From Rutidosis leptorrhynchoides (Eukaryota; Streptophyta; Magnoliopsida; Asterales; Asteraceae): a DNA stretch of 64,000 nt. The translations under genes were made by a program, and so were the position numbers. The notes beneath the pieces are model-generated. The model was not told the origin of the DNA, searched no databases, and saw only the letters and a program-made list of their open reading frames with translations. The stretch spans positions 315,442,501 through 315,506,500 of the forward strand of contig NC_092335.1 in assembly GCF_046630445.1 (NCBI RefSeq). The letters are read 5' to 3'. This document shows positions 22,913-34,349 of this stretch, one piece after another (within the stretch, counting starts at the first letter, position 1; each line of letters opens with the position of its first letter).

Positions 22913-23329
22913 TCAGTGACCTGCTTTAGCCCACTCATAAGATAGTCGGACTAATTGGTTTTCCATAGATACATAGGCGTAACCTTGAGCATTCAACGTT
23001 TTTTCTTCGAAACATATGAACGGTCCATCTCTGCATAAAGTAACGAATTCGGTATTGGAATACGTCTGATTCGTCGAGCATTTTCCTTCGTGTGACCATT
23101 TTCTGCATTTGTGACATCTTTCAAGGTGTCGTGCTCTTCTTTTCGCTGCGGATTTTGATTTTCCTTTACCAAACTGTAACTTATTATTTTCGTTCCAGGA
23201 TTCTTTTCTTACTCCGTTCAATTTACCTCTGATTAATGATACCAATTCACTTGGAAGGGTGTCATTATTACGTTTAGTGATCAAAGCGTGTAGCATTAGA
23301 CCATGGTTTAGTTCACAGGAAGTTTTCAT
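22913..23329 (-). CDS. Small CCHC-like protein between integrase and env-like gene
   Basis: A 138-residue intact frame, the only undamaged coding frame of any size in this element. It has a basic segment (KGKSKSAAKRRARHLER) then CX2CX4HX3C (C72, C75, H80, C84), near the retroviral zinc knuckle but one residue short before the last Cys, and a C-terminus rich in aromatic and Cys residues. I do not recognise the family. The ATG lies 10 nt after a strong 3' splice acceptor (TTTTTATTTTTAG|G, exon start 23339), and the stop 16 nt before a perfect donor (22896). It therefore looks like one internal exon of a spliced message. A nucleic-acid-binding accessory protein is the simplest guess. Confidence 0.55.
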   Translation of the reverse strand: MKTSCELNHGLMLHALITKRNNDTLPSELVSLIRGKLNGVRKESWNENNKLQFGKGKSKSAAKRRARHLERCHKCRKWSHEGKCSTNQTYSNTEFVTLCRDGPFICFEEKTLNAQGYAYVSMENQLVRLSYEWAKAGH

Positions 23330-23341
23330 CTCGTAAAACCT

Positions 23342-23509
23342 AAAAATAAAAATAAAAAGAAAAATTCAGAATGGGGGGAGAAGACTAGTTCTTTAGGGTC
23401 TGCTAGGGAAAGACCATTCGGGTTCCATTTTCGAGAACTACACGAAAACAGAAAAACTAATTCTAACAGAAATACATATTATCCTTTAAAGACTTGATTT
23501 TCCCCACAC
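23342..23509. other. Post-pol spacer with a central PPT-like motif
   Basis: Directly after the pol stop (23510) the minus strand has AAGTGTGGGGAAAATC, nearly the 3' PPT. Then comes spacer ending in the pyrimidine-rich acceptor of the CCHC exon. Confidence 0.55.
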
Positions 23510-24682
23510 TTAGTTAGTTGTGGTGTCGAAATTGTGATTAACTTCGTTGTCAACTTCCATCGGATCATGTATGTAATGTTTAACTCTGTGACCATTAACT
23601 TTAAATTCAATCCCATTTGAATTTATTAATTCTACTGTTCCGTACGGGAAAACTCTTTTGACTATAAATGGTCCAGACCATCTTGATTTCAATTTTCCAG
23701 GAAATAGCTTGAATCGTGAATTGAAAAGAAGAACTATGTCCCCTTCTTTAAATTCTTTTGAACTTCTGATTCTTTTATCATGCCATTTCTTCGTTCTTTC
23801 TTTATAGATTAACGAATTTTCGTATGCCTCAAGTCTTAATTCTTCTAATTCATTTAGTTGACTTAATCGTAGACGTCCAGCTTCATGTAAATCAAGATTA
23901 CATGTCTTCAAAGCCCAAAATGCTTTGTGTTCAATTTCTACTGGAAGATGACATGCTTTTCCGTAAACGAGTTTAAAAGGTGTGGTACCAATTGGAGTTT
24001 TGTAGGCTGTTCTAAAAGCCCAGAGTGCATCCTCCAATTTCATGGACCATTCCTTCGGATTTGATCCTACGATTTTCTCTAGAATACGTTTTAAAGCTCG
24101 GTTGATATTTTCAACTTGTCCACTTATTTATGGATGATAAGTGGTGGAGATTTTATGAGTTACTCCATATCTTTTAAGAACTTTCTCAAGTTGATTGTTA
24201 CAAAAATGAGTACCCCGATCACTTATTAAAGTTTTCGGTGTTCCAAACCTAGTAAAAAGACGTTTTAAAAAGTTGACTACAACTCGTGCATCGTTAGTTG
24301 GGAGAGCTTGTGCTTCCGCCCATTTAGATACATAATAAATGGCAACGAGAATATAGAGATTATTATGTGATTTTGGGAATGGACCCATAAAGTCAATACC
24401 CCAAATGTCAAATACTTCACATACTTGAATGACATTTTGTGGCATTTCATCACGTTGACTTATTTTTCCGGCCCTTTGACAAGCATCACAGGATTTGCAA
24501 AGAAGGTGTGCGTCTTTGAAAATTGTAGGCCAATAGAATCCAGCATCATAAACTTTTCTTGCTATGAGATGAGGCCCATAATGCCCTCCTTTTGGTCCTG
24601 TGTGACAATGGTTTAAAATTTGACTAGCTTCATCTCCGAATACATATCGACGTATTATTCCATCGGGACAACTTTTAAACAA
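23510..24682 (-). pseudogene. Nested element integrase (one stop codon)
   Basis: Integrase joins the cDNA to host DNA. The N-terminal zinc-binding domain has H27 and H34, then C65 and C68 (CKSCDAC). The core has D97 (WGIDFMGP) and D155 (LISDRGTHF), with the final catalytic Glu in GQVEN 35 residues after D155. A TAA at 24128-24130 separates the second Asp from the Glu. Downstream (24043-23510) the C-terminal domain is open, with [20 protein letters not shown] and the GPF motif [17 protein letters not shown]. There is no chromodomain, as expected outside the chromoviruses. The frame ends FDTTTN and a stop. Confidence 0.85.
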
Positions 24683-26565
24683 ATGTGGATCTTCCCAGAA
24701 ATAGTGTTTTATATCACTAAAGAATTTCTTTCGTTTTTAGTACGACAATCCTTTTTCAAGGAATCCACATACTAAGTAGTTTGCATAGTCTGCAAACCAT
24801 GGAATTTCATTAAAATCTATCTTCAATAGATATTCATCAGGAAAGTTGTCTTGTATGGCCGATTCATTCAGAACTTCTAATTCAGGATTTTCAAGACGAT
24901 AAAGATGATCAGCGGCGAGATTTTCTGCTACCTTTTTATCTCGGATTTCAATATCAAACTCTTGTAAGAGTAAGATCCAAGAGTAGAATGGTCGGTATAG
25001 ACCACCGTTTTTGCTAGAACGAGATATGAACGAAATTTGTCAAAAGTAAAGACAATAGCAAGGAGTTCTTTTTCAGTAGTTGTGTAATTCGTTTGTGCTT
25101 CTTGTAACATCTTACTAGCATAATAAATAGGTTGAAATCGTTTTTCAATCCTTTGTCCTAAAATGGCTCCCATTGCAAAATCACTTGCATCGCATATTAG
25201 TTCAAATGGTAGATTCCAATTTGGAGTTATCATGATCGGCGCATTAGTGAGTTTTTCTTTAAGAATATTAAAAGATTTGATGCATTCTTCTGAAAAGATG
25301 AATGGAGCATCCTTTTCTAGGAGTTTATTCATAGGAGTGGCAATTTTAGAAAAAATCTTTTATGAAACATCGGTAAAAACCGGCATGCCCTAGAAAACTC
25401 CTAACTCCTCTAACATTGGTGGGATGTGGAAGTTTAGCAATTACATCTACTTTAGCTCTATCCACTTCAATTCCTTCCTTTGAAATTTTATGACCAAGAA
25501 CGATGCCTTCTTTAACCATGAAATTGCATTTCTCCCAATTAAGTACTAGATTTGATTGTTCGCATCTAATAAGCATTCGTTCAAGATTAACTAGACATGA
25601 TTCAAAAGTATCACCGAAGACTGAAAAGTCATCCATGAAAACTTCCATGCATTCTTCTATCATGTCGTGAAAAATCGCCATCATGCACCTTTGAAAGGTT
25701 GCAGGGGCGTTGCAAAGTCCAAATGGCATGCGTTTATAAGCAAAAGTACCATAAGGGCACGTGAATGTGGTTTTCTCTTGGTCCTCGGGTGCGATTGGAA
25801 TTTGAAAGTATCCGGAGAAAACGTCAAGAAAATAATAGTAACTATTTCCAGCTAATCTTTCCAACATTTGATCAATGAAAGGTAAGGGAAAGTGATCTTT
25901 TCTGGTGGCGTCATTTAATTTTCTATAATTAATACAAACACGCCATCCTGTTACAGTTCTAGTAGGAATAAACTCATTTTTTCATTTGTGATGACAGTCA
26001 TGCCACCCTTCTTAGGTACGCATTGAACTGGGCTTACCCATGGACTATCAGAAATTGGATAAATTAAACCTGCATCAAGCAGTTTAATGATTTCTTTCTT
26101 AACAACATCTTGCATATTAGGATTTAGTCTTCGTTGGCGTTGCACATACGTTTTATGACCTTCTTCCATAAGGATTTTATGTGTGCAATACGAAGGACTT
26201 ATTCCTTTAATATCATTAATTTTCCATGCAATAGATGGTTTATGAGCTTTTAGCACAGAAATGAGTTGAGATTTTTCATTTTCAGTAAGAGAAGATGATA
26301 TTATTACAGGTAATTCAGATTCACCATGTAAATAAGCATATTCCAAATAGTTTGGAAGTGGATTTAACTCTAATGTCGGTGGTTCTTCTATCGATGATTT
26401 GTATCGATATCTGTCTTCTTCTTTTAGCATTTGAATTTCTTCTGTTGTTGGTTCATATCCATTAGCCATAAGTGTAGCTAACATTTCAGTTTCATCAATT
26501 GGTTCAGTTCCTTCTCCTAAAGAACATTCTCCTGTTCCTTGTAATTCTGGAAATTCTTCTAACAA
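24683..26565 (-). pseudogene. Nested element reverse transcriptase and RNase H (broken)
   Basis: 26565-25951 is the pol linker and RT start (TLELNPLPNYLEYAYL, KKEIIKLLDAGLIYPISDSP). A one-base shift in a T6 run (25977-25982) changes the frame. 25867-25346 is the palm with an intact FMDD box (25628-25639). A second one-base shift in an A6 run (25350-25355) restores the original frame. RNase H follows at 25332-24928 (AMGAILGQ, TTEKELLAIVFTFDKFRSYL, VVYTDHS), but an out-of-frame deletion just after the DH motif, near 24995, removes part of it. A further stop lies near 24740. Apart from these lesions the catalytic residues I can see are conserved. Confidence 0.85.
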
Positions 26566-27900
26566 TTATGCATGTGAATCTATAGTTTGAATATAATAGC
26601 ATGTATCATCTGCAGATTGTGGTTGTTGCATGGCTCTATCCACAGAAAAGGTAACACTCTCGTCCTCTATACTTAGGGTCAGCTTCTTACCAAACACGTC
26701 TATTATTGCTTTGGCCGTGTTTAAGAATGGTCTTCCTAATATGAGAGGAACTCGAGAATCTTCTTCCATGTCCAAAATAACAAAATCTACTGGAAATACT
26801 AAAGTACCAACTTTAACTAGCATGTTCTCCATTATTCCTTTAGGATATTTTACTGATCGATCGGCTAGTTGTATGCTTATTCGTGTTGGTTTCAATTCTC
26901 CAAGGTCTAGTTTAGCGTATAGTAAATACGGCATTAAATTTATACTAGCACCTAAGTCTGCCAATGCTTCTATTGAACTAAGACTTCCCAGAAAACATGG
27001 AATTGTGAAACTTCCTGGATCTGATAATTTTTCTGGTATCTTATTCAACAGCACTGCTGAACAATTTGCATTCATAGTAACAGCCGAGAGTTCTTCCATT
27101 TTCTTTCTATTTGTGATTAGATCTTTCAAAAATTTAGCATATCTAGGCATTCCTGAAATCACATCAATGAAAGGAAGATTGACATTTATTTGTTTAAACA
27201 TATCCAAGAATTTGGATTGTTCGGCTTCAAGTCTCTCTTTTCTCATTTTACTCGGGTAAGGAAGTGGTGGTTGGTATGGTTTAACATAAGGTTTAGTCTT
27301 AACTGTGTTATCTTCATTAACCATTTCAACTACCAGTTCTGTTTCCTTATCTTGTTCAGATTGTGGTTCTTGTAGAGTAGGAATAGCTTCATCAGAAATT
27401 ACTGGTATTTCAGGTGGTTTAAGTGTAATACCACTTCTTGTGGTAATGGCTTTAGCTATTTCATTCCGGGGGTTAGCATTAGTATCACTAGGTACACTTT
27501 CCGGTTTTCTTTCAAATATTAACCTTGCTAGGTTGCTCACTTCTTGTTCCAGATTTTGAATAGAAGCTTGTTGATTTCTAAATGCTTGAGCATTTTGTTC
27601 ATTGGTTTGTTTTTGAGATGTGAAAAATTGAGTTTGAGATTCAACTAGCTTCGACATCATATCTTCTAAATTTGACTTTTTATCATCAGTTTGTGGTGGT
27701 TTGTTTTGAAAAATAGGTCTTTGCTGATTGTAAGTATTATTGGATACTTGTTGATTACTAGGACCTTGTTGGTTGTTGTATGGAACATTTTGGTTATAAT
27801 TCTGGTTTTGATTGTAGATCGGTCTTGGCGGTTGATAATTATTCTGATAAGTATTTCCAGGCCTTTGGTTTATGTATGAAACATTCTCTCTTTGTTCCAT
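26566..27900 (-). pseudogene. Nested element gag C-terminus and aspartic protease
   Basis: A 444-codon open stretch in the same frame as gag. It begins just after the zinc knuckle, runs through an Asn/Gln/Pro-rich region (residues 10-70), a coiled segment NQQASIQNLEQEVSNLARLI, the linker KPYQPPLPYPSKMRKERLEA, and the protease with DLGAS at residues 315-319 (26944-26958), LADRSVKYPKGI and LILGRPFLNTAKAIIDVFG. It ends at a TAA (26566-26568), after which pol continues in frame. The domain order gag-pro-RT-RH-IN places the element in Ty3/gypsy. Confidence 0.85.
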
Positions 27901-29064
27901 TGTTAGTTCAATACTGAGACAATCTTTTATTAAATGTGGTCCTCCACATTACTCACAACTAATTCGTATTGAGTGAATATCTTTAGTCATCTTTTCCATT
28001 CGTCTCTCGACAGCATCTATCTTTGCAGAAGTGGAATCTAAGTCATTGCTAGAATCGGCTCTAACTGCTTTAGATGATCTAACGATATCTTTTTCTTGGT
28101 GCCACTCATGTGAGTGGGAAGCAGTGTCATCAATAATTTTGTAAGCATCAGTTGCGGTTTTCTTCATAATGGAACCACCAGCTGCTATATCGATGTCTTT
28201 CCTTGTAGTGATGTCGCATCCTTGGTATAATATTTGTACTATTTGACAGGTGTCTAAACCATGTTGCGAACATCCTCTCAATAACTTTCCAAATCTTGTC
28301 CACGCTTCATATAGAGTTTCATTTGGCTTCTGTGTGAACGTAACAATTTCTCCTTGAAGTCTTACGGCTTTAGATGCCGAAAAGAATTGTTTAAGAAATT
28401 TTTCAACTAAAACGTCCCATGTATCAATCGCTCCTTCAGGTAACGATTCTAACCAATCTTTGGCTTCTCCCTTTAAAGTCCAGGGAAATAACATGAGATA
28501 TATCTGTTCATCCTCCACTTCTCGGATTTTAAATAGTGTACAGATCCTATTAAAGGTACGAAGATGTTCATTTGGATCTTCCTTCGGCGCACCACTAAAT
28601 TGGCATTGATTTGTCACCATGTGTAGGATTTGTCCTTTGATTTCATAATCTGGCGCATTAATATCAGGTTGAGTAATTGCGTGACCTTAGCCAGTGCGTT
28701 TAGCTCGCATTCGGTCTTCCATACTTAGAGGTTCCAGATTCTCCATAATTGAATTTGTTGAATCTGAATCACTAGAGGATTCTGATTTAATGGTTGGTTC
28801 TTTGACAATTTCTGTTTGAATGATTGGTGGTTCTGGAGGAAAGATTAGTGGTTCAGGATCTATGAATTGTCCCTGAATATTCTCCGGATTCTCAATTGTG
28901 AGGTCGGGTTCAAAAAATGGATTATCAGAAATTTGAATTGGAATACTTGGTCGACTGGATGACGATTCTAAAGAAAAATCAATGGCGATAATATTTGCTA
29001 GATGTCTTGATCTGGTTACAGGTGGTGAACGTACGAAAGGTGGTGAACGTTTTGCTCTGTGCAT
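27901..29064 (-). pseudogene. Nested element gag (two stop codons)
   Basis: Starts at ATG 29062-29064 (MHRAKRSPPFVRSPP). A Pro/Glu/Ser-rich N-terminal segment of 125 codons ends in a TAA (28687-28689). The core (28620-27949) has YLMLFPWTLKGEAKDWLESL, WDVLVEKFLKQFF, NETLYEAWTRFGKLLRGC and ATDAYKIIDDTA, the Athila/Tat gag domain. A second TAA (27949-27951) sits inside the CX2CX3HX4C zinc knuckle, between its first and second Cys; the CGGPHLIKDC half follows in frame. All parts share one frame with the protease, so the original was a single gag-pol ORF at least to RT. Confidence 0.85.
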
Positions 29065-30369
29065 TCACTGAATATCCTATTAGTTATAAAAATTATATAA
29101 GTTATCAAATTAATAGACTTTTCTGCTTTTGCCCACGTTTCGAATAGCCAATAGATGCAGCAGGGAGCCAGAACCCTTTAAATCGGAAGCTCACAACTCA
29201 GCCACTAACAAATTCAACTATTACTACGAAGCAGAAAATTTGGATGTCTATCAATTTAACCACTTAAAATAATTTTTCGTTGAAATTTAAAGAAATTAGA
29301 GAGAAGAAATAGAAAATTCTATGTCCTAAAAAACTAGAGCGGCGAGAAATAAGAAAGAAAAAGAGCGCGTCGAAAAACGTCGAAAAATAAAAGGTCGAAA
29401 AATAATAGGCGTCGAAAAATAAAAATAAGAAAGTAGCGCGTCGAAACTTAAAAAGGAACTAAAAACTAAGAATTAAAAGTTACGTCTAAAAATATTAAAG
29501 CTTAGAAAAATACTATATCCCAAAACGTCAATAACTTACACAAGGTACTAAAATTTAAAAATGGCGTCGCAAAATTCTAAAGCACCTAAATCTTAGTCTA
29601 AAGAAAAAGCACTTAAGGGATTTTACGGCAAAGCCTAAAAATCTAGAAATAAAAATAACTATGGCAAATACTATGTCTTAAAACTAAATACGAACAAAAA
29701 ATACAAATATTACGCTAAAACAAATAAAAAGATACAAAATATAAAAAATAAACTTAAAGTTATAAAAAGTACTATTTTTATAAAAATATTATTTTTATAT
29801 TATTTATTTTATAAAACTATTAATTTTTATATAATTTGTAAAACTAAATAAACTAAATAATACAAATTAAATAATAAAACTAAAACTTAATAATATTAAA
29901 TATAAAACCTAATTAGGGTTTAATTAATAATAATAATAATTACCCGTAATAATTGCAGTACCAGGTTAACTGTGGCGTGTCAGGATAGTTCAGGCGATCG
30001 CATGAATTTTCGCCTTCGGGCTCATACGATCGCATGAGCTAGGGTTTCGGGCCACGGTCTGGGCTGCTACAGTACCAGGCCGAGACTTTTATATATTTTT
30101 TTTCTGTTTTCTGTTTTAATAAATAATTATATAAATAAATAAAAACTTGTATTTTAAAAACTAAAATAAAAATAAAGAAACTTTTTAATTTATATATATA
30201 TATATATAACAAACTATTAAAAATATATAAATATTTTGTTTTTATTTTTATATTTTCGTATATTTAAAATGTATTTTTACAAAAGCGTATTTTTATAAAA
30301 GTAAACTAAAAATTAATAAAAATCTTTTTTTTAATATAACGTTGCGCTTCCGGCGTTTAAGCAAGAATT
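29065..30369 (-). other. 5' leader of the nested element
   Basis: 1.3 kb between the PBS and the gag start, non-coding. It holds a palindrome pair at 29990-30037 and, at about 29360-29450, five copies of GTCGAAA within runs of A. AT-rich otherwise. Confidence 0.7.
29990..30037 (-). promoter_or_regulatory. Palindrome pair in the 5' leader
   Basis: TCAGGCGATCGCATGA (29990-30005) and TCATACGATCGCATGA (30022-30037), 32 bp start to start, with spacer ATTTTCGCCTTCGGGC. This is the same 48-bp module as in the LTRs, with T/A in place of the outer C/G. No TATA box is visible at the usual distance. Confidence 0.7.
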
Positions 30370-30388
30370 ATCCCCGGCAGCGGCGCCA
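30370..30388 (-). promoter_or_regulatory. Nested element primer-binding site (tRNA-Asp type)
   Basis: Minus strand TGGCGCCGCTGCCGGGGAT, eight bases inside the 5' LTR edge. Confidence 0.9.
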
Positions 30389-30396
30389 AAAATACT

Positions 30397-31767
30397 TGAT
30401 GTTATGCGAGGGGTATATGAAATAGTATTAATTTTACAAGGAAATACTATTAAATACGATACAATTATACACAAGTGATTTATTTATTTATAGAGTGGAT
30501 ATACCTAAACCTTGCTACAACACTTATAGGTAGTGTACCTAATCGTACAGTAGTGTAGTTTTTAGTAAGTCCGGTTCGTTCCACAGGGATCTTTTAAACA
30601 AGCTTAACGCTATATTTTTAAAAACTATATTTGTAAAAATACAAAAATATATATAAGTAGTATTATTATTATAAAAGGGGGTTTTTACCGTTTAATGACC
30701 GGTTTGTCAATTTTAAAACTTTAGTCGCAGTTAAAACCTAATGTAAAATATTAAAAATAAATATAACTTTATTTAAAGCGTAAAGTAAATAACGATAATG
30801 AAATTGCGATAAATAAAAGTGCGATAAAATAAAATTACGATAATTAAAGAGTACGATAATTAAAAATGCAATTAAATAAAATGACAATAAATAAAAGTGC
30901 GATAGTTAAAAGTGCAATTAAATATGAAATATATAAATTATGCTTATTTAAACTTCCGTAATCATGATGTTCGACGTGTTGATTTTAGTTTATTCCCATG
31001 GGTTAATTGTCCTTTGTCCTGGATTATTCGATATGTCCATACGGATTTGTCCATAATAGTCCATCAGTCATAATCATAAAGTGCGAAAGTCTTCGTCAAA
31101 TTATTCTTATTCCCGAAGTCAAATATTCCAACTAATTGGGGATTCGAATTGTAACAAGGTCTTAATACTTTGTTTAATGAATACACCAGGTTATCGACTG
31201 CGTGTAAACCAAGGTTTTACTACTTTGTTAACAATTACACCAATTACCCTTGAATGTAATCCACCCCTGTTTCTACAAGTCTATTAACTATTAATCCAAT
31301 CCCGTGTCCGGTAAAATGAACAATTATTGGTATTTATAGATATCCCGCCCACCGTACCCAGTCAAGCGTATGTGGTTATATATAAATACGTCAAATTATA
31401 AGTCTATATATTAAATCAACGAGGTATCATTTAGTTAATATAAAACTCATTAATAGCCCATAGTCTAATTTCTACAAGTGTCGTTCTTTTGTCCAAACCC
31501 CAATTATGGTACAAAGCCCAATTACCCCGTCTTAATATTTTAGCCCAACATCACGATTACTTCGTCTTAAATAAGCATAATAATAACTTAGCTACGAGAA
31601 ATTAATTTAAAAATAACATTAACCATAACTTACAGTGATTAAAAATAGCGTAGCGTTACACGGACAGAATTTCGACTTACACCCTTACAACATTCGCTAA
31701 CATACGCTTATTATTAGAATTTAAAATTAAAATTAAAATTATAATATAAATATATATATAAATATAA

Positions 31768-31825
<58 letters not shown>

Positions 31826-32430
31826 GTGAGTGAGATAGAGAGAAAGGATGGAAAAAGGTGTAAAAATTCGTCCAAAACTCACGAACTTTATAGGACCAGA
31901 CCTGTCCCTATTCACCATGCGATCGCATGGATTTTTGCCTTCCAGGCCATGCGATCGCATGGCCAGCTTTTCCAGGTCACATGTCTTTGTTTGCATTCTG
32001 CCGACGATTTATATAAATATATATAATATATAAATAATTTTAAGAATTATTTAAATATTATATTATATTTATGTGCATAGTTGAATTGTAATTTTTAGTC
32101 CATTGCGTCGAGCGTTGAGAGTTGCCTTTGGTCCCGGTTCCTGATTTTCGAACGTCCTTGCGTACAATTTAATATCTTGTATTTTGCGTTTCGCGCCTTG
32201 TACTCTTGTAATTTTGAGACGTTTCTTATCAATAATTGGAACCACTTTGATTGTACTTTGTACTTATGAGCTTTTTGTTCGTTTGCGTCTTCAATTCGTC
32301 GAATCTGTCTTTTGTCTTCACCTTTTATTATTTAAACGAATATCACTTGTAAATAGAACAATTGCAACTAAAAGCTTGTCTTTCTTGAGGGATAATGCTA
32401 TGAAATATATGTTCATTTTTAGCATTATCA
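30397..32430 (-). mobile_element. Nested element 5' LTR
   Basis: 2034 bp, the partner of 15404-17457. Palindromes at 31915-31930 and 31947-31962 (both perfect CCATGCGATCGCATGG) and a TATAAA box at 31887-31892 on the minus strand. It ends ...AGCATTATCA, followed by the duplicated target GGTAA. Confidence 0.95.
31887..31962 (-). promoter_or_regulatory. LTR promoter core: palindrome pair and TATA box (5' LTR)
   Basis: Two perfect 16-bp palindromes at 32-bp spacing, 22 bp upstream of TATAAAG on the minus strand. U3 begins at 32430, so the module is about 470-515 bp into the LTR. Confidence 0.75.
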
Positions 32431-33350
32431 GGTAACCTAAGAATTAGTGAACTGGCCACTAATTGACGTGAATCCTAAAGATAGATCTATGGGCTTTGAC
32501 ACGCCTCAGTCAGAGAATTTGAACTGCTTTAGTACTTCGATTATTATTATACAGACAGAAAATTTTGTACGTTTAGGGATATTCTATATGCATTTTGTTA
32601 ATGTCGGTTACCAGGCAATGTTATAGAGTGAATGATTTTATACACATGTTATGTGTATTGTTTTGTACACGAGATATGTGTACGGTTATTAAAAAGTGTG
32701 AGGCAACCTACGGGGAAGAAAAGGGTACGTACCTGCCTCTACTAAGCATTTATGAAAAATCATTTTGTACACGGGATAGTGTACAGTTATTAAAAATTGC
32801 GAGGCAACCTACGGGGGAGAAAAGGGTACGTCACTGCCTCTGCTAAGAATTTATTTAAAAATTGTAAGGCAACCTATGGGGGAGAATAAGATACGGACTT
32901 ATCTCTGCCAAGAAAATTTTTATTAAAATCTTGTGGTCTATTAAAATTATTGAAATCATTCTTTATGATAAACCTATGAACTCACCAACCTTTTGGTTGA
33001 CACTTTTAAGCATATTTATTCTCAGGTATTAAAGAAATATTCTGCTGTGCATTTGCTCATTTTAAAGATATTACATAGAGTCGTTCACGGCAAATTTCAA
33101 AAGACGTTGCATTCAAAATCATCACTATGCATCCTATTTGGAAATCGTCACAGTGGTTATGCTGTAAAATAATATTTATGATGATTGTCTATACGTAGAA
33201 GTCATCAGTTGTCAAAAACCTTGGATTTATATACAATGTGTCTTTTAAAAGAATGCGATGTTTGTAAAACGTATCATATAGAGGTCAGTACATTGCAATG
33301 GGACCAAATGTTGATGACTACGTCCATATGGATTTGGACGGGTCGTTTCA
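32431..33350 (+). mobile_element. Insertion a, right piece of the first LTR
   Basis: Continues the LTR interrupted at 15403 (GGTAACCTAAGAATTAGTG). It includes a local duplication of about 120 bp: the runs GAGGCAACCTACGGGG and AAAGGGTACGT occur twice, at about 32700 and 32810, with a third decayed copy near 32865. It ends GGACGGGTCGTTTCA at 33350. Confidence 0.8.
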
Positions 33351-34270
33351 TATTAATACACTTTTGAAAGACTTAAATACATATGTCAATATACTAATAC
33401 TCAACAAAGATAGCTATACTCATTTTTCCATTCAATTTTCTCAAGAATTCTACTCGTATTCATACAGTATTTTTACCCGTATTATACGCAGCTTCTAGAC
33501 ATATTTACTATTGGTATATACCAATAAAATTCTGCTCCTTAGCAGCCCTAAATGATTAATAAAGATGTGGAACTAACCATTTAACAACTAGCATGACTTA
33601 TGAGCAAGAAAACAAAACTAAAAATCTTATACATATATCTATATATCACGTTTTTGTTTAGCTATATACACACATCATTCTCATTCATTTTTCTATCAAA
33701 TATCTACCTCTAAAAACACCTACTTACAAGCTTGATCAACCTCCTTCATGATCTTCATCTTGTTCATCATAAACTACTTCAAAAACTAAGTTAGAATCAT
33801 CAAAAGAAAATCATTCAAGAACACTTCAAAAACCTTTCAAGTTTGCAACATTACTTTCAATCTTTCAAATCTATTCCAAGCAATCATCCAAGATCAATAA
33901 CTTTCATCTAATCTCAGCAACCTTTCATTCTAAATCAAGGTAATAATCAAATTCAAGCTTTGGTTCAAATTCTATAAACATAACTATCTTAAAGTAATCT
34001 TACTTGAACGTTGTTTCATTCCATGATTCTACTTCAAAAATTTCCAAGCTTTCAAGAACATTATCAAGATCAATATCAAACCCAGAAACCTTATTCATTT
34101 GATTTGAGGTAATAACCTTGTTCATAATCTTGTTCGATTCATATTCATATAGCTATCTTATTCGGAGTATATAACTTGTAATCACTAAAACAAAGTTTAG
34201 TTAGTTCTAAACTTGTTTGCAAACAAAGTTAATCCTTCTAACTTGGCTTTTAAAAACACTTAAACGCATG

Positions 34271-34272
<2 letters not shown>

Positions 34273-34346
<74 letters not shown>
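34273..34346. repeat. (TA)n microsatellite
   Basis: Pure TA dinucleotides. Confidence 0.95.

Positions 34347-34349
<3 letters not shown>

Noticed and set aside
26630-27259. 209-residue + strand frame
   Set aside because: Antisense shadow of the gag-protease frame on the minus strand.
16942-31962. GCGATCGC palindromes as a bacterial (cyanobacterial HIP1) signature
   Set aside because: The motif is confined to one plant retrotransposon family, and the surrounding genes are eukaryotic; shared octamer only.
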